Assembly (NCBI GenBank): GCA_963715895.1
Contig: OY970284.1
Span: 6,386,001-6,450,000 of the forward strand
Direction of reading: 5' to 3'
Source of the DNA: JADGNZ01 sp963715895
GTDB lineage: Bacteria > Acidobacteriota > Thermoanaerobaculia > Gp7-AA8
Length of the DNA: 64,000 bases
Positions 34,961 through 47,726 of this stretch are shown piece after piece. The position numbers were made by a program, and so were the translations under genes. How positions within the stretch are numbered: position 1 is the first letter of the stretch; each line of letters begins with the position of its first letter. The notes beneath the pieces are model-generated. The model did not search any database, was not told the origin of the DNA, and was given only the letters and a program-made list of their open reading frames with translations.

Positions 34961-35294
34961 GTGTGTGTCGGGGATTTTAGATCACGCGGAGGCGCGGAGA
35001 CGCGGAGGGGGGATGAGATCATCGAGCGGTCGGTCGGATGAAGAGCTTCCGAGGCGGCTTACCTGTCATCCTGAGGCGGCGGCAGCCCCGGAGGGGCAGA
35101 GCGCGCCGAAGGACCCCCAACCTGAAACCCGGACGGGGCGGGGGAATGTCGACATTTCCCGCCGCCCAACCGGGATAACAACTTGGGGGTCCTTCGACCG
35201 TCCTACGCCGCGCAATCGCTCCGCGATTACGCGGCTCCGGCGGCTCAGGATGACCGTGAAGTGGGGCGGCGAAAACACTTACCATCCGTACGAC
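34961..35294. other. Repeat-filled intergenic region between cstA and P450
   Basis: 334 bp without a gene. It holds a single arm of the CACGCGGAGGCGCGG micro-repeat (34983-35010) and the MITE-like element 2. It lies between divergent starts, so both promoters must be in or next to repeated DNA. Confidence 0.7.
35064..35255. repeat. MITE-like element 2, TGTCATCCTGAG inverted ends
   Basis: About 190 bp. It starts TGTCATCCTGAGGCGGCGGC and ends GGCGGCTCAGGATGAC. Inner arms are also complementary: GAAGGACCCCCAACC on the left and TTGGGGGTCCTTCGACC on the right, with GGGAATGTCGACATTTCC in the centre. It is closely related to element 3 at 47521. Both are preceded by TTACC. Confidence 0.85.
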
Positions 35295-36626
35295 ATGCCC
35301 ACCCCACCCGGCCCACGAAGCGTGATCCCCTTCCGCTACCTGCGCACTCTCCAGCGCGATCCGATCCCGTTCTTTGCGCGCATCGCGAACGAATACGGCG
35401 ACGCGGTGCAGTTCTTCGTCGGACCGCAGCAGATCGTTCTCTTCAATCATCCCGATCTGATCCGGGAGTTGCTGGTCACGCAGCATCGGTCCTTTCACAA
35501 GAGCCGGGTGCTGCAGCGGTCGAAGATCATTTTCGGGGAGGGGTTGCTGACTTCCGAGGAGGAGTTGCATAAGCGGCAGCGGCGATTGGTGCAGCCGGCG
35601 TTTCATCGGGAACGGATCGGGCGGTACGCCGCGGTGATGATCGAGCGGGCGGCAAGAGTGCGGGAGACGTGGCGGGATGGGGAGGTGCGGGACATTCATC
35701 ACGAGATGATGGGTCTCACGCTGTCGGTCGTCGCCAAGACGTTGTTCGATGCCGATGTCGACAGGGAGGCGGACGACATCGGCGTTGCGCTGACGTCGCT
35801 GGTCGATCTCTTTCCGACGCTGATGAATCCCCTGGCGAACCTGCTGCGGAAGCTGCCGTTGCCGCAGACGATGCGTTTTCGGCGATCGATCGAACGGCTC
35901 GACAAAACCGTCTACGCCATCATCGACGAGCGGCGGAAGTCGGGGCAGGATCGCGGCGATCTGCTGTCGATGCTGCTGCTGGCGGTCGACGAGGAAGGCG
36001 ACGGCGGCGGGATGACCGACCAGCAGCTTCGCGATGAGGCGATGACGCTCTTTCTGGCCGGACACGAGACGACGGCGAACGCGCTGGCGTGGACGTGGTA
36101 CCTGCTGGCGCTGAACCCCGAGGCGGCTGACGCCATGCATCGCGAGCTCGAGACCGTCCTCGGCGACCGTCTGCCGGTCCCGGACGACTATCCTCGGCTG
36201 GCCTACACGGAGATGGTCGTCGCCGAATCGATGCGGATGTTTCCGCCGGCGTGGGCGGTGAGCCGGCTGGCGATCGAGGATGCCATGATCGGCGAGTGGC
36301 TGGTGCCGCGCGGGGCGGTGGTGGTCGCGGCGCAGGCGGTGACGCATCGCGATCCGCGCTGGTTTCCGCAGCCCGACCTTTTCGATCCGCTGCGGTTTAG
36401 GCCGGAAGCGAAAGCGTCGCGGCCGAAGCTGGCGTATTTCCCGTTCGGCGCGGGGCCGCGCATCTGCATCGGCGAAGGTTTCGCCTGGATGGAAGCGGTG
36501 CTGATCGTGGCCACCATCGCGCAGCGGTGGAGGATGGAGCTGGTGTCAAACGATGTGACCTCGCAGGCGTCGATCACGTTGCGGCCGAAGGGTGGGATAC
36601 GGATGCGGGTGAAAACCACCACCTGA
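35295..36626 (+). CDS. Cytochrome P450
   Basis: 443 residues, soluble bacterial type. I-helix AGHETTANALAWTWYLL, K-helix ESMRMFPPAW (ExxR), meander RFRPEAKASRPKLAYFPFG, and the heme-binding segment FGAGPRICIGEGFAWMEA with axial ligand C391. It resembles CYP102-like or CYP4-like P450s in the N-terminal SVIPFRYLRTLQRDPIPFFA. The frame is open upstream to 34941 but that part is a translated MITE-like element. The ATG at 35295 fits the family N-terminus. No ferredoxin or reductase partner is adjacent. Substrate unknown, probably fatty acid or terpenoid. Confidence 0.93.
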   Translation: MPTPPGPRSVIPFRYLRTLQRDPIPFFARIANEYGDAVQFFVGPQQIVLFNHPDLIRELLVTQHRSFHKSRVLQRSKIIFGEGLLTSEEELHKRQRRLVQPAFHRERIGRYAAVMIERAARVRETWRDGEVRDIHHEMMGLTLSVVAKTLFDADVDREADDIGVALTSLVDLFPTLMNPLANLLRKLPLPQTMRFRRSIERLDKTVYAIIDERRKSGQDRGDLLSMLLLAVDEEGDGGGMTDQQLRDEAMTLFLAGHETTANALAWTWYLLALNPEAADAMHRELETVLGDRLPVPDDYPRLAYTEMVVAESMRMFPPAWAVSRLAIEDAMIGEWLVPRGAVVVAAQAVTHRDPRWFPQPDLFDPLRFRPEAKASRPKLAYFPFGAGPRICIGEGFAWMEAVLIVATIAQRWRMELVSNDVTSQASITLRPKGGIRMRVKTTT

Positions 36627-36650
36627 CCTCCCACGGCGTACACTTTCCCC

Positions 36651-37085
36651 ATGCAGGACATCCACGCTTCCTTTGCCGACTACGCCTCGTACCATCAGAC
36701 CAAGGGGAACAAGTGGTTTCACCGCTTCGGCATCCCGATGATCATGCTGACGCTCCTGGGCATGCTGGCGCGCGTGGGGATCACGACGATCGGCGGCGTC
36801 CGCATCGATGCGGGCATGCTGCTGATCGCCGTCGCCGTCATCTACTACCTCATGCTCGAGTGGCGGCTGGCGATTCCGATGCTCGTCGTTTCGATCGCCT
36901 TCTACCTCCTCGGCGTCTGGATGCCGATGTCGGTGAATGTAGCGATCTTTGTCCTCGGCTGGATCTTCCAGTTCATTGGCCACAGCGTCTACGAGCACAA
37001 ACGGCCGGCGTTTTTGAAGAATGTTCTTCATCTGCTCATCGGGCCGCTGTGGATCCTCAATGATGTGATTCCGGTGGTGAAGTAA
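36651..37085 (+). CDS. Mpo1-like (DUF962) membrane protein
   Basis: 144 residues with four hydrophobic segments. The start FADYASYHQTKGNKWFHRFG carries the conserved HQTKGNKxxHxxG pattern of the DUF962/Mpo1 family. GWIFQFIGHSVYEHKRPAFL holds the second histidine cluster. Yeast Mpo1 is an Fe(II) dioxygenase in alpha-oxidation of 2-hydroxy fatty acids; the bacterial role is inferred. It follows the P450 gene with a 24-bp gap, so both may work on lipid oxidation. Confidence 0.85.
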   Translation: MQDIHASFADYASYHQTKGNKWFHRFGIPMIMLTLLGMLARVGITTIGGVRIDAGMLLIAVAVIYYLMLEWRLAIPMLVVSIAFYLLGVWMPMSVNVAIFVLGWIFQFIGHSVYEHKRPAFLKNVLHLLIGPLWILNDVIPVVK

Positions 37086-37091
37086 CCCCCC

Positions 37092-38114
37092 ATGCAAGCC
37101 TACGGTTCCGACCGCGTCCGGCCGGGCGATGGCGAGCAGCTCGTTCTGCTGTCGCGCATACCGAAACGGTGGACGCCGCGGGCGGTGAAGACGCTCACGA
37201 GCGCGGAGTTTCCGGGGACGGCGGTGCTTTGGGAAGAGCACTATTTCGAAGTCGTCGACGCCGAGGGGCTGCCGCAGGGGGGAGTGCGCTACGTGCTCGA
37301 GCCGTGGCGTGACATGCACGTCATGCGGACGACCGATCGGTACGACGCGGAGAGCGAAGCGGAGCGGCTGATCGAGTATCGCGCGCAACTGTCGCGGGAG
37401 ACGAAGCGCAAATCGGCGAATACGCTGGCGATGCTGGTGGGACACTTTCCGGGCGCCGTGCAGGAAGAGCTGGGGCGAGAGCTCGGCATCCTGGCGACGC
37501 GGATGACAATCGTCTCCGTACTCCCGGTCTATGCGGCCGTGATCGCGTTGGTGTTTTGGATCGTCGACGGAATCATGTCGGGGACGCCGCGGCCGCTGCC
37601 GGTGTACCTCGTGACCGGTTACCTGTTCATCGAGTCGTCGTTCCGCTTCATCGTGGCCTGGCTGATCGGGCGGCCCATCGGCTCACCGGCCGGAACGGTC
37701 GGGTATCTCCTCTATCACTTCACCGTGTCCGATCGCACGCGTGCCGTCTCTCCGTTCGCACGGGAGAAAGGGACGCTGGTGACGATCAGCGAGGCGCCCG
37801 AGGAGCGGAAGGCCAGCGACGCGTTGCTGATGCGCGAGGCGCTGGTGACGCTGCTCAGTCCCGCCGATCAGGCGCGCGTGGCCGCGCGGTTCGGATACGA
37901 CTACCGGCATCAATCGTCGATCATCGCCTGGATCATTCTCGTTTTCGCGTTGATCGGTGTGGCCACCTCCGTGCATCGCGGGGCGGTGATCTCGTACATC
38001 GTGGCGGGTGCGGTTGCGGCGGAACAGATCTATCGTCTGCTCGTTCTTCGCCGTGCTCCAGCCGGCAGTTTTCTCGGCATCGCGGCACGGCCGTTTGTCC
38101 GAAAGCTCCTGTAA
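37092..38114 (+). CDS. Membrane protein of unknown function
   Basis: 340 residues. Residues 1-120 are soluble and charged (RIPKRWTPRAVKTLTSAEFP). Hydrophobic segments lie at about 140-165 (IVSVLPVYAAVIALVFWIV), 175-200, and 275-315 (SIIAWIILVFALIGVATSVH). I recognise no family. It begins 6 bp after the Mpo1-like gene and is probably in the same transcript. It may be a membrane-associated partner of lipid metabolism, without proof. Confidence 0.7.
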   Translation: MQAYGSDRVRPGDGEQLVLLSRIPKRWTPRAVKTLTSAEFPGTAVLWEEHYFEVVDAEGLPQGGVRYVLEPWRDMHVMRTTDRYDAESEAERLIEYRAQLSRETKRKSANTLAMLVGHFPGAVQEELGRELGILATRMTIVSVLPVYAAVIALVFWIVDGIMSGTPRPLPVYLVTGYLFIESSFRFIVAWLIGRPIGSPAGTVGYLLYHFTVSDRTRAVSPFAREKGTLVTISEAPEERKASDALLMREALVTLLSPADQARVAARFGYDYRHQSSIIAWIILVFALIGVATSVHRGAVISYIVAGAVAAEQIYRLLVLRRAPAGSFLGIAARPFVRKLL

Positions 38115-38150
38115 TCGCGCGAGAGGCATGCAACTCGCACCAGGAACGGC

Positions 38151-40133
38151 GTGGCCGAATTGCAATTCGACGGGCGCCGCCGTGTCATCATCGAGGGCGT
38201 AGCTCCATCTGTCGACGGCGGCCGCTTTCCGGCCAAGCGAGCGGTTGGCGATGTCGTCGTGATCGAGGCCGACATCTTCGCCGACGGCCACGATCTCCTC
38301 TCCGCGGTCATGCTCCATCGCCATGAATCCGAAACGGCGTACTCGGAGACGCGGATGACGGCGCTGGTCAACGACCGCTGGCGCGCCGAGCTGCCGGTCG
38401 ACCGCCTCGGCTTCTATTACTTCACCTTCGAGGCATGGGTCGATCACTTCCTGACCTGGCACCGCGATCTGAAGAAGCGCGCCGATGCCGATCTCGACGT
38501 GCAACTGCGCATCGGGCTGGAAATGATCCGCGCCGCGGCCGCGCGGGCGAATGGCCGCGATCGAAAACGGCTCGATCACTACATCGCCGTGATCGAGGGT
38601 GATGACGAACCGCGGGATAAGGCCGGCGACGCCGCGAACGATGAGCTCCCAAGGCTGATGGAGCGCAACGGTGAAAGGCCGTTTGCGACGCGTTACGCCG
38701 GCGAGCTGGCCATCGAGGTCGATCCCCGCCGGGCCGCGTTCAGCAGTTGGTACGAGCTGTTCCCAAGGTCTGCCGCCGCCGAGGCGGGAAAACACGGGAC
38801 GTTCCGCGACGTCGAGGCGCAATTGCCACGCATCGCCAGGATGGGATTCGATGTGCTCTATCTCCCTCCGATCCATCCGATCGGAACGACCTTTCGCAAG
38901 GGACGCAACAATACGGCCGTAGCCGATGAGCATGACTCCGGCAGTCCGTGGGCCATTGGTTCTAACGAGGGAGGACACAAGTCCATCCATCCCAGCCTGG
39001 GAACGATGGACGATTTCCGGCGGCTCGTCGACGCGGCCCGGTCGCGCGGGATCGAGCTGGCCATGGATATCGCCTTCCAGGTATCTCCCGACCACCCGTA
39101 TGTGGCCGAGCACGAGGAATGGTTTCAGAAGCGGCCCGACGGCACGATCCAGTACGCGGAGAACCCGCCGAAAAAGTACCAGGACATTTATCCGTTTCAC
39201 TTCGAAAGCGAGGCCTGGGCCGATCTCTGGAAAGAGCTCTGCGACATCTTTCGATTCTGGATCGACAAAGGGGTGCGCATTTTCCGGGTCGACAATCCCC
39301 ACACCAAGCCGCTGCCGTTCTGGCATTGGGTGATCCGGACGGTCAAGAAACACCATCCGGACGTCATCTTTCTGGCCGAGGCATTTACGAGGCCGAAGAT
39401 CATGTACTGGCTGGCGAAAGCGGGATTCTCGCAGTCGTACACCTACTTCACCTGGCGCAACACGAAATACGAACTGACCCAGTACTTCGAAGAAATCACG
39501 AAGCCGCCGGTCAGCGACTTCTTCCGGCCGAACGCATGGCCCAATACGCCCGACATCCTGACCGAATATCTCCAATACGGCGGCAAGCCGGCCTCTACGA
39601 TCCGGCTGATGCTTGCGGCGACCTTATCGTCGAACTACGGCATCTACGGGCCGGCATTCGAGCGGTTCGCCGGAGCACCACGCGAGCCGGGCAGCGAGGA
39701 GTATCTCGACTCCGAGAAATACGAGATCAGGAACTGGGGAGAGACCGATGACGATCTGACGGAGCTGATCGCCGTCGTCAACCGCATCCGCCGCGACAAT
39801 CCGGCGCTGCAACAGAACCTGACGCTGCGGTTCCATGAGACCTCGAACGACGACATCCTCTGCTACAGTAAGTCCGCGGGGAGCGACGTGGTGCTGACGA
39901 TCGTCAATGTCGATCCACACAATACGCAGGCCGGCTATGTCGACCTCGACCTCGCCGCGCTCAATCTCGACGCCAATCAACCGTTCCAGGTCCACGAGCT
40001 GCTCTCAGGCGCGCGGTATACGTGGCATGGTCCGCGGAACTATGTGCAGCTGAATCCGCACGTCGTGCCGGCGCATATCTTCAGGATAAGGCGGAAGGTG
40101 AGGAGCGAGAGGGATTTTGAGTATTTTCTATAA
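38151..40133 (+). CDS. glgE: Alpha-1,4-glucan:maltose-1-phosphate maltosyltransferase
   Basis: 660 residues from GTG. Transfers maltose from alpha-maltose-1-phosphate onto glucan ends. It has the GlgE N-terminal domain, then the GH13_3 barrel with nucleophile D381 (FRVDNPHTKPLPFWHWV) and acid/base E410 (FLAEAFTRPKIMYWLAKAGF). The 29-residue spacing between them equals that of characterised GlgE. The TYFTWRNTKYEL segment is a GlgE hallmark. The C-terminal domain ends in EYFL. No obvious ribosome site precedes the GTG. The next gene, which makes its substrate, starts 2 bases after its stop. Confidence 0.95.
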   Translation: MAELQFDGRRRVIIEGVAPSVDGGRFPAKRAVGDVVVIEADIFADGHDLLSAVMLHRHESETAYSETRMTALVNDRWRAELPVDRLGFYYFTFEAWVDHFLTWHRDLKKRADADLDVQLRIGLEMIRAAAARANGRDRKRLDHYIAVIEGDDEPRDKAGDAANDELPRLMERNGERPFATRYAGELAIEVDPRRAAFSSWYELFPRSAAAEAGKHGTFRDVEAQLPRIARMGFDVLYLPPIHPIGTTFRKGRNNTAVADEHDSGSPWAIGSNEGGHKSIHPSLGTMDDFRRLVDAARSRGIELAMDIAFQVSPDHPYVAEHEEWFQKRPDGTIQYAENPPKKYQDIYPFHFESEAWADLWKELCDIFRFWIDKGVRIFRVDNPHTKPLPFWHWVIRTVKKHHPDVIFLAEAFTRPKIMYWLAKAGFSQSYTYFTWRNTKYELTQYFEEITKPPVSDFFRPNAWPNTPDILTEYLQYGGKPASTIRLMLAATLSSNYGIYGPAFERFAGAPREPGSEEYLDSEKYEIRNWGETDDDLTELIAVVNRIRRDNPALQQNLTLRFHETSNDDILCYSKSAGSDVVLTIVNVDPHNTQAGYVDLDLAALNLDANQPFQVHELLSGARYTWHGPRNYVQLNPHVVPAHIFRIRRKVRSERDFEYFL

Positions 40134-40135
40134 CC

Positions 40136-43390
<3,255 letters not shown>

Positions 43391-43406
43391 TATTCTCCCC
43401 ACCCCG

Positions 43407-45833
43407 ATGCGCGTTCGCTTCATTTGCATCCACGGTCACTTCTATCAGCCTCCGCGGGAAAACCCGTGGCTGGAGGCGGTGGAGACGCAGGATACGGCGA
43501 CGCCGTATCACGACTGGAACGAGCGCATCACCGCCGAGTGCTACGGACCGAATGCGTCGTCGCGCATCCTCGATGCCCGCGAGCGGATCGTCAAGATCGT
43601 CAACAACTACGCCGCCATCAGCTTCAACTTCGGCCCGACCCTGCTCTCGTGGCTGGAGCAGCAGCAACCGGAGACCTACGCGGCGATCCTCGATGCCGAC
43701 CGCGCCAGCGGCGAACGTTTCGGCGGCCATGGATCGGCCATCGCGCAGGCGTACAACCACATGATCCTTCCCCTCGCCAACGCGCGCGACCAGCGAACGC
43801 AGGTGCGCTGGGGGATCCGTGATTTCGAGAAGCGCTTCGGAAGGAAACCGGAAGCGATGTGGCTGCCGGAGACGGCGGTCGACGTCGCCTCGCTGGAAGC
43901 GCTGGCCGCCGAGGGAATCGCCTTCACGATCCTCGAACCGCATCAGGCATGGCGGTGGCGGAAGATCGGCGATGACGATTGGACCGAGCAGGCCGGCGCG
44001 ATCGACCCCACGATGCCGTACCGCTGCAACCTCCCCTCGGGGCGCTCGATCGATCTCTTCTTCTACAACGGGCCGATCTCGCGCGCCGTCGCCTTCGAGC
44101 ACCTGCTGGCACGCGGCGAGGACTTTGCCCATCGTCTCCTCGGCGCATTCGAGGAAGGGCCTAAGCACCCGCAGCTCGTCAACATCGCCACCGACGGCGA
44201 AACGTACGGCCACCACCACCGCAAAGGCGATATGGCCTTGGCGTATGCACTCGACTACATCGATGAGCAAAAGCTCTCCCGGATCATGAATTACGGACAG
44301 TTTCTGGCCGAGGTACCGCCGACGCATGAAGTCGAAATCGTCGAACGGACAGCCTGGAGTTGCGATCACCGCCTCGGGCGGTGGGAGCGCGACTGCGGCT
44401 GCAGCACCGGCGGCAACGCCGGATGGAACCAGCAGTGGCGGACTCCGTTGCGCGCCGCGCTCGACTGGCTTCGCGATGAGTGCGTCACGATCTTCGAGAA
44501 CGTCGGCACAGGCCTGCTGCACGATCCATGGGAGGCGCGCGACGATTACATCAACGTCGTCCTGGACCGCTCGGAAGACAACGTCGACCGCTTTCTGGCG
44601 CGTCACGCCGTCGATGAGATCGGCCACGTCACCGCGCTCGAGCTGCTGGAGATGCAACGCAACGCCATGCTCATGTACACGAGCTGCGGCTGGTTCTTCA
44701 ACGACCTCTCGGGAATCGAGACGGTGCAGGTGCTGCACTACGCCGGCCGCGTCATCCAGCTCGCGGAGAAGATTTCGGGGCGCAGCCTGGAGCTGGCGTT
44801 TCTGGAGCGCCTCGCCTCCGCGCACAGCAACCTTCCGCAACACGGCGACGGCCGGCAGATCTACGAGCGCGAAGTCAGGCCGATGCGGGTCGACCTGCGC
44901 CGCGTGGCCGCGCACTATGCCGTGGCCTCGCTCTTCGACAACTTCGCCCACGACGACCGCGTCTACTGCTATCGCGTCCGGCAGAACGACTTCGAATCGT
45001 TCCGCGCCGGCCGCGCCAGGATGGCCATAGGCTCGATCACGGTCACCTCGCTCATCACGCGTGAGGAGTCTTCCTTCGAGTTCACGGTCATCCACCTCGG
45101 CGAGACGGAGCTGACAGGAGGTGTGCGGCCCGCGGCGAAGACGGAGTACTTCGAGGCCATGAAGCGCGACCTCAGCGAAGACCTGCGCGTCAGCGGCATC
45201 TCATCGGTGATCCGCGTGCTCGACGAATACTTCGCCGGGGCTCCGCTGCTCTCCATCCGCGCGCTGTTCCGCGACGAGCAACGCCGCATCCTCAATATGC
45301 TCTGCGATACGACGCTCAGCGAGGCGGAAAGCGCCTTCCGGCAACTGCACGAGCGCTACGACCCGTTGATGCGCTTCCACGCCGCGCTCGGCGTTCCGCT
45401 GCCGAAGGTGCTACGGACGGCGGCGGAGTTCGATGTCAACATGCAGGTGCGTCGCATGGCCGCCGCCGACGACCTTCCGCTCGGCGATCTCGAATCGCGC
45501 CTCCGCGAATCGCGCGACGAACAGGTTCTGCTCGACGAGACGACGCTCATGTCGCTGACCCAGGCTGTCGCGCGCGCCGCCGGCGCTTTTTCGCGCAGTC
45601 CGGACAATCTGGAACTGCTCGAGCGATGGGAAACGCTCGTGGCCATCGTCCGGGAGGCCGGCGTCGGCGTCGATCTGCGCCGGGCGCAGAACGAGTATTA
45701 CCGTCTCAAGAAATCGGTGCGCCCCGTGACCGCCGCAAACGCAGGCAACGGATCATCGAGCGCCAATCGCTGGCTGCAGCATTTCGATGCGCTCGGCGAG
45801 AAGCTTTCGATCAGCCCGGAGGCGAGAGGATGA
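43407..45833 (+). CDS. GH57-family glycoside hydrolase with DUF3536 C-terminus
   Basis: 808 residues. The N-terminal part is GH57-like: FICIHGHFYQPPRENPWLEA holds the conserved HxHxYQP motif, MWLPETAVDVASLEALAAEG holds the nucleophile-type glutamate, and NIATDGETYGHHH the following conserved D. The second half matches the DUF3536 region found with this subfamily. GH57 enzymes include amylases, branching enzymes and 4-alpha-glucanotransferases, and the precise activity here is not clear. It starts 17 bp after treS-mak and belongs to the glucan operon. Confidence 0.88.
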   Translation: MRVRFICIHGHFYQPPRENPWLEAVETQDTATPYHDWNERITAECYGPNASSRILDARERIVKIVNNYAAISFNFGPTLLSWLEQQQPETYAAILDADRASGERFGGHGSAIAQAYNHMILPLANARDQRTQVRWGIRDFEKRFGRKPEAMWLPETAVDVASLEALAAEGIAFTILEPHQAWRWRKIGDDDWTEQAGAIDPTMPYRCNLPSGRSIDLFFYNGPISRAVAFEHLLARGEDFAHRLLGAFEEGPKHPQLVNIATDGETYGHHHRKGDMALAYALDYIDEQKLSRIMNYGQFLAEVPPTHEVEIVERTAWSCDHRLGRWERDCGCSTGGNAGWNQQWRTPLRAALDWLRDECVTIFENVGTGLLHDPWEARDDYINVVLDRSEDNVDRFLARHAVDEIGHVTALELLEMQRNAMLMYTSCGWFFNDLSGIETVQVLHYAGRVIQLAEKISGRSLELAFLERLASAHSNLPQHGDGRQIYEREVRPMRVDLRRVAAHYAVASLFDNFAHDDRVYCYRVRQNDFESFRAGRARMAIGSITVTSLITREESSFEFTVIHLGETELTGGVRPAAKTEYFEAMKRDLSEDLRVSGISSVIRVLDEYFAGAPLLSIRALFRDEQRRILNMLCDTTLSEAESAFRQLHERYDPLMRFHAALGVPLPKVLRTAAEFDVNMQVRRMAAADDLPLGDLESRLRESRDEQVLLDETTLMSLTQAVARAAGAFSRSPDNLELLERWETLVAIVREAGVGVDLRRAQNEYYRLKKSVRPVTAANAGNGSSSANRWLQHFDALGEKLSISPEARG

Positions 45834-45840
45834 GAGGCAG

Positions 45841-45919
45841 TGTTGAATGTTGAATGTTCAATGTTGAATGTTCAATGAACCAACTATCCAGTGCCTGACT
45901 TCATTGAACATTCAACATT
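45841..45919. repeat. Hairpin of TTGAATGTTCAATG micro-repeat
   Basis: The left arm repeats GTTGAATGTTGAATGTTCAATG in parts and the right arm is TTCATTGAACATTCAACATT. The loop is about 25 nt. It lies between the GH57 gene and malQ. Confidence 0.85.
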
Positions 45920-45936
45920 AACCAGCCAACTAACTA

Positions 45937-47451
45937 ATGACCCACACCTCCACTCCCGAACCCGAAAACCCACTCCGCACATCCGGCGTACTCCTCCATC
46001 CGACGAGTCTTCCCGGACGCTTCGGCATCGGGGACCTCGGCGATGAGCTGCTGACGTTCCTTGACTGGGCAGAGAGCGCGGGACTGCGTATCTGGCAGGT
46101 GCTGCCGCTCAACGCACCAGGCTACGGCAACTCGCCCTACGGTTGCCTTTCATCCTATGCCGGCAATCCGCTGCTGATCTCACCACAGCGATTGCTGGAT
46201 GACGGATTGCTTCCGGCCGGCGGGCTCGACGACGTGGCCCCGTTCCCCGATGGCCACATCGATTTCGGCCGTGTCAAAACGCTGAAGAAGGAGTTGTTGC
46301 ATCGCTCGTTCGAACACTTCTCCGAACATGCGTCGGACGAACAGCGGGATGCGCTGGCGGCGTTCGTCGCAGATAACTCCTGGCTTCGCGAGTGGGCTCT
46401 CTACGCGGCGCTCAAGGGCCGCTATGACGGCCGGCCATGGACGGCGTGGCCCCGAGGACTGGCAGATCGCGCGCAGGAAGCGATCGCGGAGGCGCGGCTC
46501 GATCTTGCGGACGAGATCCGCTTTCACGAATACATCCAGTGGCTCTTCTTCGAACAGTGGGCGGCGGTGCGCCAGGCCGCACACGCGCGAGGCATTCGCA
46601 TCATGGGCGACGTGCCGATCTACGTCGCGTGCGACAGCGCCGACGTCTGGATGAATCGCGAGATCTTCCAGCTCGACGAGCACGGCCAGCCGACCGTCGT
46701 CGCCGGTGTACCGCCTGATTACTTCAGCGAAACGGGGCAGCGATGGGGCAACCCGCTCTACCGCTGGGATCTGCTGCGCGAGACGAACTATCGCTGGTGG
46801 GTGTCACGCGTTCGCGCCGCCCTCCGCTTCGCCGACCTCCTTCGCGTCGATCACTTCCGCGGCTTTGAGGCGTACTGGGAAATCCCGGCTGCCGAGCAGA
46901 CGGCCATCCGCGGACGATGGATGCCCGGGCCCGGCCGTGAGCTCTTCGAGGCCATACGCGAGGCGTTGGGGGAGTTGCCCATCGTCGCCGAGGATCTCGG
47001 ATTCATTACCCCGGAAGTGAACGAGCTGAGAAACGCCATCGGCGTACCGGGGATGAAGATCCTGCAGTTCGCCTTCTCGCACACGAACAGCGCCCACCTG
47101 CCGCATAGCTACGACCCGAAGACCGTCGTCTACACGGGTACGCACGACAACGATACGGCCCGCGGCTGGTACGCGGAAGCCACGCCGGAAGAGCGCGAAA
47201 CCGTGGAGGCGTACCTCGGCGTCACCGACGCCGACGGCGTAGCCTGGGCTCTCATCCGGGCCGCCTATACCTCGGTAGCCGAAACGGCCATCGTTCCGGT
47301 GCAGGACATCCTCGACCTCGGCACCGACGCCCGAATGAACATGCCGGGCGCCGAGCACGACAACTGGTCCTGGCGCCACAACACCGGTGCGCTTACGGCC
47401 GAGCACGCGGAGAGGCTGCGCAAGCTCGCTGAGGTTTCAGGACGGATTTGA
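45937..47451 (+). CDS. malQ: 4-alpha-glucanotransferase
   Basis: 504 residues of the GH77 family. Family segments are SGVLLHPTSLPGRFGIGDLG, WQVLPLNAPGYGNSPYGCLS, IRIMGDVPIYVACDSADVW, RVDHFRGFEAYWEIP (nucleophile Asp), IVAEDLGFITPEVNELRN (acid/base Glu) and YTGTHDNDTARGWY. The length is typical. It transfers short glucans and supplies longer chains for TreY. It is the last plus-strand gene of the glucan operon. Confidence 0.95.
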   Translation: MTHTSTPEPENPLRTSGVLLHPTSLPGRFGIGDLGDELLTFLDWAESAGLRIWQVLPLNAPGYGNSPYGCLSSYAGNPLLISPQRLLDDGLLPAGGLDDVAPFPDGHIDFGRVKTLKKELLHRSFEHFSEHASDEQRDALAAFVADNSWLREWALYAALKGRYDGRPWTAWPRGLADRAQEAIAEARLDLADEIRFHEYIQWLFFEQWAAVRQAAHARGIRIMGDVPIYVACDSADVWMNREIFQLDEHGQPTVVAGVPPDYFSETGQRWGNPLYRWDLLRETNYRWWVSRVRAALRFADLLRVDHFRGFEAYWEIPAAEQTAIRGRWMPGPGRELFEAIREALGELPIVAEDLGFITPEVNELRNAIGVPGMKILQFAFSHTNSAHLPHSYDPKTVVYTGTHDNDTARGWYAEATPEERETVEAYLGVTDADGVAWALIRAAYTSVAETAIVPVQDILDLGTDARMNMPGAEHDNWSWRHNTGALTAEHAERLRKLAEVSGRI

Positions 47452-47471
47452 CGTAGCGTGCGGTTCACCGC

Positions 47472-47494
47472 GTTATCGGTTGTCGGTTGTCGTA
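47472..47494. repeat. Single-arm GTTATCGGTTGTCGG micro-repeat
   Basis: GTTATCGGTTGTCGGTTGTC at the end of malQ is one arm of the hairpins seen at 18509 and 20314, here without partner. It shows that arms can exist alone. Confidence 0.65.
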
Positions 47495-47520
47495 ACTCGC
47501 AGAAGCATCCAAATTTTACC

Positions 47521-47690
47521 TGTCATCCTGAGCCGCCGGAGCCGCGTAATCGCGGAGCGATTGCGCGGCGAAGGACGGTCGAAGGACCCCCAGCCTGAAA
47601 CCAGGGTGGGCGGGGGAATGTCGACTATTCCGCCGCCCAACCGGGATACAACTTGGGGGTCCTTCGACCGTGCTACGGCTCAGGATGACA
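47521..47690. repeat. MITE-like element 3, TGTCATCCTGAG inverted ends
   Basis: 170 bp, from TGTCATCCTGAGCCGCCGGA to CTACGGCTCAGGATGACA. It shares the inner inverted pair GAAGGACCCCCAGCC / CTTGGGGGTCCTTCGACC with element 2 and the centre GGGGGAATGTCGAC. It lies between convergent malQ and the Uma2 gene, where it could serve as a bidirectional terminator. Confidence 0.85.
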
Positions 47691-47726
47691 GTGTGAGTGA
47701 GAGGTGCTGCAACGTCGTGCACCGCA

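Noticed and set aside
34941..35294. N-terminal extension of the P450 gene
   Set aside because: The in-frame upstream part is a translated MITE-like element. The P450 family N-terminus begins at 35295.
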